This document shows positions 8,641 to 21,012 of a stretch of 64,000 nucleotides of DNA, in pieces (the first letter of the stretch is position 1; each line of letters opens with the position of its first letter). The position numbers and the translations under genes are program-made. The notes under the pieces were generated by a model. That model did not search any database. It saw nothing but the letters and a program-made list of their open reading frames with translations, and was not told the DNA's origin. This DNA comes from Streptomyces stelliscabiei (GTDB taxonomy: Bacteria > Actinomycetota > Actinomycetes > Streptomycetales > Streptomycetaceae): NCBI RefSeq assembly GCF_014873495.1, contig NZ_JADBGF010000001.1:9238001-9302000 (forward strand), in the 5' to 3' direction.

Positions 8641-9918
8641 GTGACCCCCGCACGACCAGGACCGCCGTACGCCGTCACCGTCGTCGGGCTCGGCGCCGAC
8701 GGCTGGCGCGGCCTCCCCGCCGCCTCCCGGGCGGCCCTGCGCGAGGCCGGGGTCCTGATCGGTGCCCCCCGGCAGCTCGACCTGCTGCCGCCGGAGTGCG
8801 CGGGCGAGCGGATCACCTGGCCCTCGCCCCTGCGGCCCGCGGTCCCCGCCCTGCTCGCCGCGCACTCCGACCGCCGGATCGCCGTACTGGCCAGCGGCGA
8901 CCCCATGTTCTACGGCATCGGCCGCGCCCTCGCCGAGGAGGCCGGCGACCGGCTGCGCGTCCTGCCGCACCCCTCCTCCGTCTCCTACGCCGCCGCCCGC
9001 CTCGGCTGGCCGCTGGAGGACGTCGAGGTCGTCACGCTCGTCGGCCGGCCCGCCGCCCGCCTGGCCGCCGCCCTGCACGACGGCCGACGGCTCCTCGTGC
9101 TCAGCGCGGACGCCGGCACACCCGCCGAGGTCGCGGTCCTGCTGCGGGACCGGGGCTTCGGACCGAGCCGGATGCGGGTCCTGGAACAGCTCGGCGGCGA
9201 GAGGGAACGCACGGGCGAGGAGACCACCGCCGACGACTGGGAGCCCGCGCACCCGCCCGGCGACCCCCTCAACATCGTCGCCGTCGAGTGCCGACGGGCC
9301 CCGGACGCTCTCCGCCTCGGTGCCGGGCCCGGCCTCCCCGACGAGGCGTACGAGCACGACGGGCAGCTCACCAAGCGGTACGTGCGCGCCGCCACGCTGG
9401 CCGCGCTGGCCCCGGCACCCGGCGAACTCCTCTGGGACATCGGCGGCGGCTCGGGCTCGATCGCGATCGAGTGGATGCGCACGCACCCCTCGTGCCGGGC
9501 GCTGACCGTCGAACGCGACCCGGTCCGCGCCGCACGCATCACCCGCAACGCCGACCGGCTCGGCGTGCCCGGCCTGCGGGTCGTCACCGGGGCCGCGCCC
9601 GCCGCCCTGGCCGAACTGCCGCCGCCCGACGCCGTGTTCATCGGCGGCGGGCTCACCGCGCCCGGCCTCCTCGACGCCTGCCGGCAGGCCCTGCCGGTGG
9701 GCGGGCGGCTGGTCGCCAACACCGTGACGCTGGAGTCCGAGGCCGTCCTCGCCGCCGCCCACCGCCGCCACGGCGGGGAGCTGGTGCGGCTCTCCGTGGC
9801 GCACGCCGTGCCCGTGGGCGGCTTCACCGGGTGGCGGCAGGCGATGCCGGTGACCCAGTGGGCCGTACGCAGGACCAGCCTCGACACCGCCGACACCCCT
9901 TCGGGAGCAGACAGATGA
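8641..9918 (+). CDS. cobL: Precorrin-6Y C5,15-methyltransferase (decarboxylating), CbiE-CbiT fusion
   Basis: Cytoplasmic corrin-ring enzyme (425 aa) that methylates precorrin-6B at C5 and C15 and removes the C12 acetate carboxyl. Residues 1-205 or so form the CbiE tetrapyrrole methylase part (VVGLGADGWRGLP, then ASGDPMFYGIGR). The C-terminal half is the CbiT Rossmann methyltransferase with the SAM loop LLWDIGGGSGSIAIEW. GTG 8641 is chosen because the methylase fold begins within a dozen residues and GAGG lies upstream; a longer in-frame start at 8563 adds unconserved sequence. The stop overlaps the cobM start by four nt (ATGA), so the two are translationally coupled. Confidence 0.93.
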   Translation: MTPARPGPPYAVTVVGLGADGWRGLPAASRAALREAGVLIGAPRQLDLLPPECAGERITWPSPLRPAVPALLAAHSDRRIAVLASGDPMFYGIGRALAEEAGDRLRVLPHPSSVSYAAARLGWPLEDVEVVTLVGRPAARLAAALHDGRRLLVLSADAGTPAEVAVLLRDRGFGPSRMRVLEQLGGERERTGEETTADDWEPAHPPGDPLNIVAVECRRAPDALRLGAGPGLPDEAYEHDGQLTKRYVRAATLAALAPAPGELLWDIGGGSGSIAIEWMRTHPSCRALTVERDPVRAARITRNADRLGVPGLRVVTGAAPAALAELPPPDAVFIGGGLTAPGLLDACRQALPVGGRLVANTVTLESEAVLAAAHRRHGGELVRLSVAHAVPVGGFTGWRQAMPVTQWAVRRTSLDTADTPSGADR

Positions 9919-10664
9919 CCGTGTACTTCATCGGCGCCGGCCCCGGTGCCGCCGACCTGATCACGGTCCGGGGCGCCCGCAGGCTCGCCGCCTGCGGGGT
10001 CTGCCTGTACGCGGGCAGCCTCGTCCCGCGTGACCTGCTGGCCGAATGCCCGCCGGACGCGCGGCTGGTGGACACCGCCCAGCTGGACCTGGACCAGATC
10101 ACCGCCGAGCTGGTGCGCGCGCACGAGGAGGGTCACGACGTGGCCCGGCTGCACTCGGGGGACCCGTCCGTGTTCAGCGCGGTCGCCGAGCAGATGCGGC
10201 GGCTGGACGCGGCGGGAGTGCCGTACGAGGTGGTGCCGGGGGTGCCCGCGTTCGCCGCGGCGGCGGCGGCGCTGAAGCGGGAGCTGACCGTGCCCACGGT
10301 CGGGCAGACCGTCATCCTCACGCGGATCGCGCAGCGGGCCACGGCCATGCCGGCGGGTGAGGATCTGGCCACGCTCGGCCGGAGCGGGGCGCTGATCGTG
10401 CTGCACCTGGCCGCGCGGTACGTGGACCGGGTCGTGGAGGAGCTTGTGCCGCACTACGGGGCGGACTGTCCTGCCGCGGTCGTCGCGTATGCCTCGCGGC
10501 CCGACGAGCTGATCCTCCGGGGGACGTTGGAGGAGATCGCCGGGCAGGTGAAGGCGGCGGGTGTGCTGCGTACGGCTGTGATCATGGTCGGGCGGACGCT
10601 GGGGGCGGAGCAGTTCCGGGACAGCCACCTGTACTCGCCGGAGCGGGACCGGCACGAGTGTTGA
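9915..10664 (+). CDS. cobM: Precorrin-4 C11-methyltransferase
   Basis: SAM-dependent tetrapyrrole methylase (249 aa) adding the C11 methyl group to precorrin-4 in cobalamin synthesis. Family signatures are clear: the N-terminal VYFIGAGPGAADLITVRG, ARLHSGDPSVFSAVAEQ, and VVPGVPAFAAAAAALKRELT, where the methylase SAM pocket lies. It ends with the CobM-typical DSHLYSPERDRHEC. The start overlaps the cobL stop (ATGA). Beyond its stop lies a large inverted-repeat element and then the convergent cbiD gene. Confidence 0.95.
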   Translation: MTVYFIGAGPGAADLITVRGARRLAACGVCLYAGSLVPRDLLAECPPDARLVDTAQLDLDQITAELVRAHEEGHDVARLHSGDPSVFSAVAEQMRRLDAAGVPYEVVPGVPAFAAAAAALKRELTVPTVGQTVILTRIAQRATAMPAGEDLATLGRSGALIVLHLAARYVDRVVEELVPHYGADCPAAVVAYASRPDELILRGTLEEIAGQVKAAGVLRTAVIMVGRTLGAEQFRDSHLYSPERDRHEC

Positions 10665-10674
10665 GGGGCGGGGT

Positions 10675-10910
10675 GGGTGCGTTGTCGGGTGCGGGTGAGT
10701 GGGGGCTTCTCGCGCAGTTCCCCGCGCCCCTAGAAGCCCAGGCCCCGCGGGCCTGAAAGACACATCCCTGCGGGCCTGAAGGACACGGCCCTGCGGGTCT
10801 GGGAGCGGCGGCCCTTCGGGCTCGAAAAGCATGGGGCGCAGCCCCTGCTTTTCAGGGGCGCGGGGAACTGCGCGAGAAGCCCCACCGGACCCGCACCCGA
10901 CGACGCACCC
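10675..10910. repeat. Composite intergenic element A: long inverted arms around tandem 23-nt units
   Basis: Arms 10675-10731 and 10854-10910 are 57 nt each and pair with only five mismatches; the inner 30 nt (10702-10731 with 10854-10883) are a perfect inverted repeat including TTCTCGCGCAGTTCCCCGCG. The 122-nt interior holds four direct 23-nt units. The element fills the whole gap between convergent cobM and cbiD and would fold into a very stable stem in either transcript, so a bidirectional terminator role is likely. A relative lies at 54498-54673. Arms of this kind recur in Streptomyces intergenic regions as I recall; the internal tandem units are less often noted. Confidence 0.85.
10743..10834. 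repeat. Four tandem 23-nt units inside element A
   Basis: Units begin at 10743, 10766, 10789 and 10812, each exactly 23 nt. Each opens with CCC-TGCGGG or a one- to two-base variant, followed by CCTGAA-type sequence (unit 2 begins CCCTGCGGGCCTGAAGG). The first two differ at a few positions only, and the third and fourth are more diverged. The same unit in reverse orientation builds the interior of the element at 54498-54673. Confidence 0.8.
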
Positions 10911-10926
10911 AAGCCGGCCCCCGCAC

Positions 10927-12078
10927 TCAGCGGACCTCGCTGCGGCCCACGATCGTCCCCGCGCGGTCGATGCAGATGACGTCGACCGCGACGGGCGCGC
11001 CCCGCAGCACGGACAGTGCCTCGTCGCGGGCCGCCACCGCGACCAGGTCGCCGAGCGGCACCCCGGCCGCCGCGCACAGCTGGAGCGCGGCGAGCCCGGT
11101 GTTGGCCCCGGCCACCTCGACGGCCAGCGCCTCGTCCGCGCCACCGCGCCGGGCGAGGTCCGCGAGGAAGCCCTTGTCGACCTGGGAGCGGGCGGAGTGC
11201 AGGTCGAGATGGCCGGCGGCGAGCTTGGAGAGCTTGGCGAAACCACCGCAGATCGTCAGCCGCTCCACGGGGTGGCGGCGCACGTACTTGAGGACCGCGC
11301 CCGCGAAGTCACCCATGTCCAGCAGGGCGTCCTCGGGCAGCGCGTACGCGGCGACGACCGTCTTCTCCGACGTCGACCCCGTGCACCCGGCGAGATGCGT
11401 ACGTCCGGCCGCCCGCGCCACGTCGACGCCCCGCCGGATGGAGTCGATCCACGCCGAGCAGGAGTACGGGACGACGATCCCGGTCGTCCCCAGGATGGAC
11501 AGCCCGCCGAGGATGCCCAGGCGCGGGTTCCAGGTGGAGCGGGCGATCTCCTCGCCGTGGTCGACGCCGACGGTGATCTCGACGTCGCCCGTGCCGCCGT
11601 GCCGGGCCGCGACCTCGGCGACGTGGTCCCGCATCATCTGCCGCGGGACCGGGTTCACGGCCGGTTCCCCGACGGGCAGGGGCAGACCCGGACGGGTGAC
11701 CGTCCCGACCCCGGGACCGGCCCGGAAGACCACCCCCGCCCCGGCGGGCAGCCGCCGTACGGTGACCCGGACCAGCGCGCCGTGCGTGACGTCCGGGTCG
11801 TCGCCCGCGTCCTTCACGATCCCCGCCGTCGCGCTGTCGCCGGTCAGCTCCTCGACGGCCAGCGCGAACGACGGCGTCTGCCCCCTCGGCAGGGTGATGG
11901 TCACCGGGTCGGGGAACTCGCCGGTCAGCAGCGCGGTGTACGCGGCCGTCGTGGCGGCCGTCGCACAGGCGCCGGTGGTCCAGCCGGGCCGCAGACCGGT
12001 GTGCTTGAGTTGGGCCGCGCGACCGCCCTTCGCCGCACCCCCGCCCCCGTCGGCACCCTGCTTCTCGTCACTGCTCAT
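10927..12078 (-). CDS. cbiD: Cobalt-precorrin-5B C1-methyltransferase (CbiD)
   Basis: C1 methyltransferase of corrin synthesis (383 aa), formally from the anaerobic branch; actinobacteria carry it in place of CobF. Motifs: LRPGWTTGACATAATTAAY at the N-terminus, LGILGGLSILGTTGIVVPYSC in the middle, and ICGGFAKLSKLAAGHLDLHS, all CbiD hallmarks. About 25 polar, Gly-rich residues precede the conserved start. It is divergent from cobK with only 18 nt between the start codons, so each promoter must lie within the other gene or the two share control elements. It converges on cobM across repeat element A. Confidence 0.93.
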   Translation of the reverse strand: MSSDEKQGADGGGGAAKGGRAAQLKHTGLRPGWTTGACATAATTAAYTALLTGEFPDPVTITLPRGQTPSFALAVEELTGDSATAGIVKDAGDDPDVTHGALVRVTVRRLPAGAGVVFRAGPGVGTVTRPGLPLPVGEPAVNPVPRQMMRDHVAEVAARHGGTGDVEITVGVDHGEEIARSTWNPRLGILGGLSILGTTGIVVPYSCSAWIDSIRRGVDVARAAGRTHLAGCTGSTSEKTVVAAYALPEDALLDMGDFAGAVLKYVRRHPVERLTICGGFAKLSKLAAGHLDLHSARSQVDKGFLADLARRGGADEALAVEVAGANTGLAALQLCAAAGVPLGDLVAVAARDEALSVLRGAPVAVDVICIDRAGTIVGRSEVR

Positions 12079-12096
12079 GATCGGACCCGGACTTCC

Positions 12097-12843
12097 ATGC
12101 ACGTACTGATACTCGGCGGAACCACGGAGGCCCGCCGCCTGGCCGAACTGCTGCACGGCACCCCGGGCCTGCGGCTGACCAGCTCCCTCGCCGGACGGGT
12201 GGCGAACCCCCGGCTGCCCCCGGGCGAGGTCCGCGTCGGCGGCTTCGGCGGGGCCGAGGGGCTGGCCGCCTGGCTGCGCGAGCACCGGGTGGACGCGCTC
12301 ATCGACGCCACCCATCCTTTCGCCGGGACCATGAGTTTCCACGCGGCACGGGCGGCCGCCACCACCCATGTTCCCCTGCTCGCGCTGCGCCGGCCCGGCT
12401 GGGTCCCGGCCACCGGCGACGACTGGCACGACGTCGGCTCACTGGCGGAGGCGGCGCGGCTGCTGCCCACGCTCGGGCGCCGCGTGTTCCTCACCACCGG
12501 GCGCATGGGCCTGGCCGTGTTCGCCGCCCTGGACGACCTGTGGTTCCTCGTCCGGTCCGTGGACCCGCCCGAGGCCCCGTACCCGGCCCGGACGGAGGTA
12601 CTGCTCGACCGGGGCCCCTTCACCCTGGACGGGGAGCGGGACCTCCTGCGCCGCCACCGCGTCGACGTCGTCGTGACGAAGGACAGCGGAGGCGCCGCGA
12701 CCGCACCGAAGCTGACCGCCGCCCGGGAGGCCGCGGTGCCCGTGGTCGTGGTGCGCAGGCCCCCCGCGCCCGAGGGCGTCACCGTGGTGCCGGACCCGCA
12801 GGCCGCGGCCCGCTGGGTGGGCGAGCGCCTCCACGCCCGCTGA
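12097..12843 (+). CDS. cobK: Precorrin-6A reductase
   Basis: NADPH-dependent reductase (248 aa) converting precorrin-6A to precorrin-6B, the step before CobL. Visible CobK features are the start VLILGGTTEARRLAELL, IDATHPFAGTMSFHAARAA (the DATHPFA motif), FLTTGRMGL, and VVVTKDSGGAATAPKLTAARE near the C-terminus. Its start codon lies 18 nt from that of divergent cbiD, with no clear ribosome-binding site between them. It converges with cobIJ over 54 nt. Confidence 0.94.
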   Translation: MHVLILGGTTEARRLAELLHGTPGLRLTSSLAGRVANPRLPPGEVRVGGFGGAEGLAAWLREHRVDALIDATHPFAGTMSFHAARAAATTHVPLLALRRPGWVPATGDDWHDVGSLAEAARLLPTLGRRVFLTTGRMGLAVFAALDDLWFLVRSVDPPEAPYPARTEVLLDRGPFTLDGERDLLRRHRVDVVVTKDSGGAATAPKLTAAREAAVPVVVVRRPPAPEGVTVVPDPQAAARWVGERLHAR

Positions 12844-12897
12844 CCCCCGACCGCCGCACGGGCCTCCGCCCCGCTCACGCCCGCGCTTCCCCTCCGC

Positions 12898-14388
12898 TCA
12901 CGCCTCCGGGTACCGGCGGGGTGTCCACACGATCTGCTCACCGTCCCCGCGCCGGACCACCCGCGTCTGCGAGGAGCCGACGAGCAGGATCGTCCGCATG
13001 TCGACCTCGGCCGGGTCCAGGTCGGCCAGCCGTACGATCCGTACGCGCTCACCGGAGCCGCCCACGTCCCGGGCGACCACCACCGGGGTGTCCGGAGCCC
13101 GGTGCTCCAGCAGCAGCTCACGCGCCTTGCCCACCTGCCAGGTACGGCTGCGCGAGCCCGGGTTGTACAGGGCCAGCACCAGGTCCGCCGAGGCCGCCGC
13201 CCGCAGCCGCTCGGCGATGACCTCCCAGGGCTTGAGCCGGTCGGAGAGGGAGAGCGTGGCGTAGTCGTGGCCGAGCGGGGCGCCCGCGCGGGCGGCGGCC
13301 GCGTTGGCGGCGGTCACCCCCGGCAGCACCCGCACCGGCACGTCCGCGTACTCCTCCTGCGCGGCGGCCTCCAGCACGGCCGTCGCCATGGCGAAGACCC
13401 CCGGGTCGCCCCCGGAGACGACCGCGACCCGACGCCCGCGCCGGGCCAGATCGAGGGCGAACTCGGCGCGCTCCGACTCGACCCGGTTGTCCGAGCCGTG
13501 CCGGACCTGACCCGCGCGCCGGGGCACCCGGTCCAGGTAGGTGGTGTAACCGACCAGGTCGTCGGCGGCGGCGAGCGCGCCCCGCGTCTCCGGCGTCAGC
13601 CACAGCGGCCCGGCGGGCCCGGTGCCGACCACGACGACCTCGCCCCGCTCCCGGGCCTCGGGCCGCTCGGTGTCGACCTGGCTGGGCAGCACGGCCACCG
13701 AGAAGTACGGCACCGACTCCGGGTCCACGTCCGCCAGTGCGCCGATGCGCTCCCCGGGCATGGTGGCCCGCTCGACATAGCGGGCCTCGCCGAGCCGGCC
13801 CGAACTCTCCAGCGCGCCGCGGACCTTGGTGAACGTCCGCCCCAGCTTCATCACCACGGCCACGTCGGTCGCGGCGAGCCGTGCGGTCAGCTCCTCCTCG
13901 GGCAGGGTGCCCGGCAGGATCGTCAGCACCTCCTCGCCCTCGACGAGCGGTGTGCCCAGCCGGGCTGCCGCGGCGGACACGGAGGTGACTCCGGGGACGA
14001 CCTCGGTGTCGTAGCGGTCCACGAGCCGCTTGTGCATGTGCATGTAGGAGCCGTAGAAGAGCGGGTCGCCCTCCGCGAGGACCGCGACCGTGCGGCCCGC
14101 GTCGAGATGCGCGGCCAGTCGGGCCGACGCCTGCGCGTAGAACTCCTCCATCGCGCCCTTGTAGCCGCCCGGGTGGTCGGTGGTCTCCGTCGTCAGCGGG
14201 TAGACCAGCCGCTCCTCGATGTGGTCGGCGCGCAGGTGCTTCGCGGCGATCGAGCGCGCGATGGAACGGCCGTGCCGGGCGCTGTGATACGCGATCACAT
14301 CCGCCGCGGAGATCACCTCCACGGCCCGGACGGTCATCAGGGACGGGTCACCGGGGCCGAGCCCGACCCCGTACAGCTTGCCGCTCAC
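12898..14388 (-). CDS. cobIJ: Fused precorrin-2 C20- / precorrin-3B C17-methyltransferase
   Basis: Bifunctional enzyme (496 aa). Residues 1-240 are CobI (KLYGVGLGPGDPSLMTVRAVE, AEGDPLFYGSYMHMHKRL), methylating C20 of precorrin-2. Residues about 245-490 are CobJ (VVVVGTGPAGPLWLTPE, VVSGGDPGVFAMATAVLE, LYNPGSRSRTWQ), performing C17 methylation and ring contraction of precorrin-3B. Fusion of these two genes is common in Streptomyces. It uses a GTG start that overlaps the cobH stop by four nt (GTGA), making cobG-cobH-cobIJ one leftward operon. The CobG product is the CobJ substrate, so the fusion and neighbours act in sequence. Confidence 0.94.
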   Translation of the reverse strand: MSGKLYGVGLGPGDPSLMTVRAVEVISAADVIAYHSARHGRSIARSIAAKHLRADHIEERLVYPLTTETTDHPGGYKGAMEEFYAQASARLAAHLDAGRTVAVLAEGDPLFYGSYMHMHKRLVDRYDTEVVPGVTSVSAAAARLGTPLVEGEEVLTILPGTLPEEELTARLAATDVAVVMKLGRTFTKVRGALESSGRLGEARYVERATMPGERIGALADVDPESVPYFSVAVLPSQVDTERPEARERGEVVVVGTGPAGPLWLTPETRGALAAADDLVGYTTYLDRVPRRAGQVRHGSDNRVESERAEFALDLARRGRRVAVVSGGDPGVFAMATAVLEAAAQEEYADVPVRVLPGVTAANAAAARAGAPLGHDYATLSLSDRLKPWEVIAERLRAAASADLVLALYNPGSRSRTWQVGKARELLLEHRAPDTPVVVARDVGGSGERVRIVRLADLDPAEVDMRTILLVGSSQTRVVRRGDGEQIVWTPRRYPEA

Positions 14389-15017
14389 TCTTCCTCACTC
14401 GCGATCGCGTTCAGCGCGGCGGCGGCGATGGCGCTTCCGCCCCGCCGGCCGCGTACGACGATGTGCTCCAGGCCCGAGGGGTGCGCGGCGAGCGCGTCCT
14501 TGGACTCGGCGGCGCCCACGAACCCGACCGGCACGCCGATGACGGCGGCGGGCCGGGGCGCGCCCTCCTCGATCATCTCCAGCAGCCGGAACAGCGCGGT
14601 GGGCGCGTTCCCGACGGCCACGACCGCCCCCTCCAGCCGGTCCCGCCACAGCTCCAGCGCGGCGGCGCTGCGCGTGGTGCCGAGCCTCGCCGCCAGCTCG
14701 GGCACGCCCGGGGCGGAGAGCGTGCACAGCACGTCGTTGTCGGCGGGCAGCCGCTTGCGGGTGACCCCGCTGGCCACCATCTTGACGTCGGTGAAGATCG
14801 GTGCCCCGGCACGCAGGGCCTCGCGGGCGCGGGCCACCACGTCGGGGGTGTACGCCAGGTCCCGTACGAGGTCGACCATTCCGCAGGCGTGGATCATCCG
14901 TACCGCGACCTGGCTGACGTCGACGGGCAGGGCCGCGAGGTCCGCCTCCGCGCGGATGGTGGCGAAGGACTGCCGGTAGATCGCCGGGCCGTCCTTCTCG
15001 TAGTCGTACGTGGTCAC
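14385..15017 (-). CDS. cobH: Precorrin-8X methylmutase
   Basis: Small enzyme (210 aa) that moves the C11 methyl group to C12, forming hydrogenobyrinate. Signatures are VAVRMIHACGMVDLVRDL (with the catalytic His), FTDVKMVASGVTRKRLPA, AVGNAPTALFRLLE, and VIGVPVGFVGAAESKDAL. The start is GTG. It lies 67 nt after cobG and overlaps cobIJ by four nt. Confidence 0.95.
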   Translation of the reverse strand: MTTYDYEKDGPAIYRQSFATIRAEADLAALPVDVSQVAVRMIHACGMVDLVRDLAYTPDVVARAREALRAGAPIFTDVKMVASGVTRKRLPADNDVLCTLSAPGVPELAARLGTTRSAAALELWRDRLEGAVVAVGNAPTALFRLLEMIEEGAPRPAAVIGVPVGFVGAAESKDALAAHPSGLEHIVVRGRRGGSAIAAAALNAIASEEE

Positions 15018-15084
15018 GGTGGTCTTCTCGCTGCTCTCGGTCGTCGTACGGGTGTCGTCGGTGCGGGTCGTGCTCGTCTGCGGC

Positions 15085-16413
15085 CTACGAGGTGATCTCC
15101 TCCAGGGCGGTGGCGAGTCGGGAGGCGTCCTCCAGGGGCGCGGTCCGGGGGTCGTGTCCGGGGACCGCGCGGGAGAGCCGGTAGCCGCCGTCCGGCACGG
15201 CCACCACGTCGACGCGTTCGCCCCGGGGATGTCCGCAGCGGCGCTCGCAGCCGGACCAGTACAGGGGGAGGCCGCCGCCGTGCCGGGCCGCGTCGAGGTG
15301 CGCGGTCGCGTCCGCCCGTACGTCCGCCAGGGACTTGGCGCAGCCGGGCCGCCCGATGCAGGCGCCGACGCGGAGCCAGGGGGAGGCGGGATCGGTGACG
15401 AGTCCGGCCCCGGACAGCCGGGCGAGCGCGTCGGCCGCCCGCTCCTCGCCCAGGCCCGGAACCGGGACCACGACTCCGCGCCAGGGCGTCAGCCGCAGTT
15501 CACGGCGGGCGGTCGTGGACGCGAGAGCGGTCAACTCCCGCCACTGCGGGGCGGTGAGGCGGCCGAGGGGGGCGTGTACGGACAGGGCCTCGCCCACGGC
15601 TCCGGGGGGCGGACCCTCGGCCGGGGCCGGCCCCCTCGCCGTACGCGGCCGGCTCACCGCCTCGATCCCGGTGGCGGCCAGACGGTCACGGACCAGGGGG
15701 AACAGCCCGTCCGGGAGCGGGAGTTCGGTCACGCGCCAGACGCGGGACCCGCTCTCCCGCGCCGCCGCCAGGAAGGTCTCGGCGGCCGTCAGCGCGGCCC
15801 GGGGCGCGTCCTCGCCGGAGACCGACAGGGCCTCGGCGGCCGTGCCGAGGCTCAAGCGCGCGCCGCCGTCCGCCTCCGCCCGCAGGGTCACGTCGGCGTC
15901 GAGCCCGGCCACGTCCCCCCGCCCGTCGTCGAGCGCGAACAGGAACCGGCCGGACAACTCCCGCGCCGCCTCGCTCGCACACAGTGCCGCGTCGAGGCCC
16001 GACAGCCAGGGCCGTACGTCCCGCAGGCCCCGCCCGTCGAGGCCGGACAGCGGGGAGGCGACGATGTTGCGCACCCGTTCGTGTGCGGGGGAGGGGAGCA
16101 GCCCGGCCGCGTCCAGCGCCTCGGCCAGCGCGCCCCCGCAGCCGTCGGCGAGCCCCCGCAGTTGCACGTTGCCGCGTGAGGTGAGGTGAAGATCACCGTC
16201 GCCGAGCCGCCGGGCCGCCTCCGCGAGCGCCTCGGCCTGGCGGACGGTCAGTACCCCACCGGGCACCCGGACCCGCGCCAGCGCCCCGTCGTCCGCCGCG
16301 TGCAGCCGCAGCGTCCCCGGGCAGGCGTCACCACGGTCCCGTGTGACCGCCGTGGCCTGGGACGATGATCGGACGGGAGGCGTGGACATGGCCGCGAGCA
16401 TACCCACCGGCAT
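15085..16413 (-). CDS. cobG: Precorrin-3B synthase, sulfite reductase-like
   Basis: Oxygen-dependent monooxygenase with an Fe4S4 cluster (442 aa, or 434 if the ATG at 16389 is used), forming precorrin-3B before CobJ. The nitrite/sulfite reductase half-domain repeat is visible twice (LHLTSRGNVQLRGL, then RELRLTPWRGVVVP). Cluster cysteines are in GACIGRPGCAKS and YWSGCERRCGHPRG. Presence of CobG and CobN marks an oxygen-dependent pathway although C1 methylation is by CbiD. The start is uncertain: ATG 16413 has GGAG about 12 nt upstream, and ATG 16389 begins MSTPPVRSS. It is divergent from the riboswitch-led cobN. Confidence 0.9.
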   Translation of the reverse strand: MPVGMLAAMSTPPVRSSSQATAVTRDRGDACPGTLRLHAADDGALARVRVPGGVLTVRQAEALAEAARRLGDGDLHLTSRGNVQLRGLADGCGGALAEALDAAGLLPSPAHERVRNIVASPLSGLDGRGLRDVRPWLSGLDAALCASEAARELSGRFLFALDDGRGDVAGLDADVTLRAEADGGARLSLGTAAEALSVSGEDAPRAALTAAETFLAAARESGSRVWRVTELPLPDGLFPLVRDRLAATGIEAVSRPRTARGPAPAEGPPPGAVGEALSVHAPLGRLTAPQWRELTALASTTARRELRLTPWRGVVVPVPGLGEERAADALARLSGAGLVTDPASPWLRVGACIGRPGCAKSLADVRADATAHLDAARHGGGLPLYWSGCERRCGHPRGERVDVVAVPDGGYRLSRAVPGHDPRTAPLEDASRLATALEEITS

Positions 16414-16504
16414 CGGGGACGTACTCTCCGCCCTTTTGAGGCGACCCTTACTATGCTGCTTGGCGGATCATCCGGTCCGCCGACGCCACCACGGCGCTAG
16501 GGTC

Positions 16505-16612
16505 TGTCGTCATATTCCCTAGGGGAGGAAGCCCGGTGTGAGTCCGGCGCGGTCCCGCCACTGTGAGTCCGTCCCAGGAGGGGCGGGCAAGTCAGGAACT
16601 CCCTTCCCCGTA
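16505..16612 (+). ncRNA. Cobalamin (adenosylcobalamin) riboswitch
   Basis: The leader of cobN contains the classic B12 aptamer landmarks: GGAAGCCCGGTGTGAGTCC at 16527-16545, GCGGTCCCGCCACTGTGA at 16548-16566, and the B12-box-like AAGTCAGGAACTCCCTT at 16589-16605. Downstream GC-rich inverted sequence up to the GAGGAAGG ribosome site could act as the switch that hides translation start. It faces cobN only; the leftward cobG leader is too short to hold an aptamer. Confidence 0.92.
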
Positions 16613-16691
16613 CCCCTCGGCCCGTCCGAGCAGGGGAGACTCCGATCCGACACCGCCCGGGGCGCGGACCCCGAGGAAGGCCAGCAGCCGC

Positions 16692-20318
<3,627 letters not shown>

Positions 20319-21012
20319 CGCCGGGCGTCGGCGGCCCGGACGAGGGCGTCGAAGAGGGCCTGCTGCACGGGGTCCTCTTCGGCGGTGTCCTCGGGGTGCC
20401 ACTGCACGGCGGTGAACCAGCCGGTGGCGCCGGGGAGTTCGAGTCCTTCCGTCGTGCCGTCGGCGGCGCGGGCGGTGACCTCCAGCCCCTCGCCGAGCCG
20501 GTCCACCCGCTGGTGGTGGTAGCAGGACGCCTCCACCTTCTGTGCTCCGGTGGCCTGTTCCAGCAGGGTGCCGCGCCGGAGCGCCACCGGGTGCACGAGG
20601 TGACGGTGTTCGCGCCCGGGGCCGCCCATGTCCTGCTCCAGGGTGCCGCCGAGGGCGACGTTGACGACCTGGAGGCCCCGGCAGACCGCCAGCAGCGGGA
20701 TGCCCGACTCCAGGGCGGCGTGGGCGACCCGGAGGTCGAAGGTGTCCTGGACGTCGTCCACGTCGTACACGCTGGCGTGGGTGTCCGTCGCGCCGTAGCG
20801 GTACGGGGCGAGGTCGCCGCCGCCGGGCAGGAGGACGCCGTCGAAGCGGGCCAGGCGGGCGGTCGTGTCGCCCTCGGCCGGGTGGATGCTCGCGGGTTCG
20901 CCGCCCGCCCGCCAGACGGCCTCGATCAGGGCGCGCGCGTTGACCTCGGCGGCGTACCGCAGCGCGGAGGTCGTGGCGGAGAAACGGGCGGGCAGGGCTA
21001 TCAGGGGCCGGG

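Noticed and set aside
8572..9804. Long minus-strand frame opposite cobL
   Set aside because: Low-complexity composition and no ribosome site; cobL is certain on the other strand.
10743..10834. CRISPR-like array of 23-nt units
   Set aside because: Units are head-to-tail with no spacers and no cas genes are near; they form part of a composite intergenic repeat.
16414..16500. Second cobalamin riboswitch for cobG on the minus strand
   Set aside because: The leader has no B12-box or GCCACTG core read leftward and is too short.
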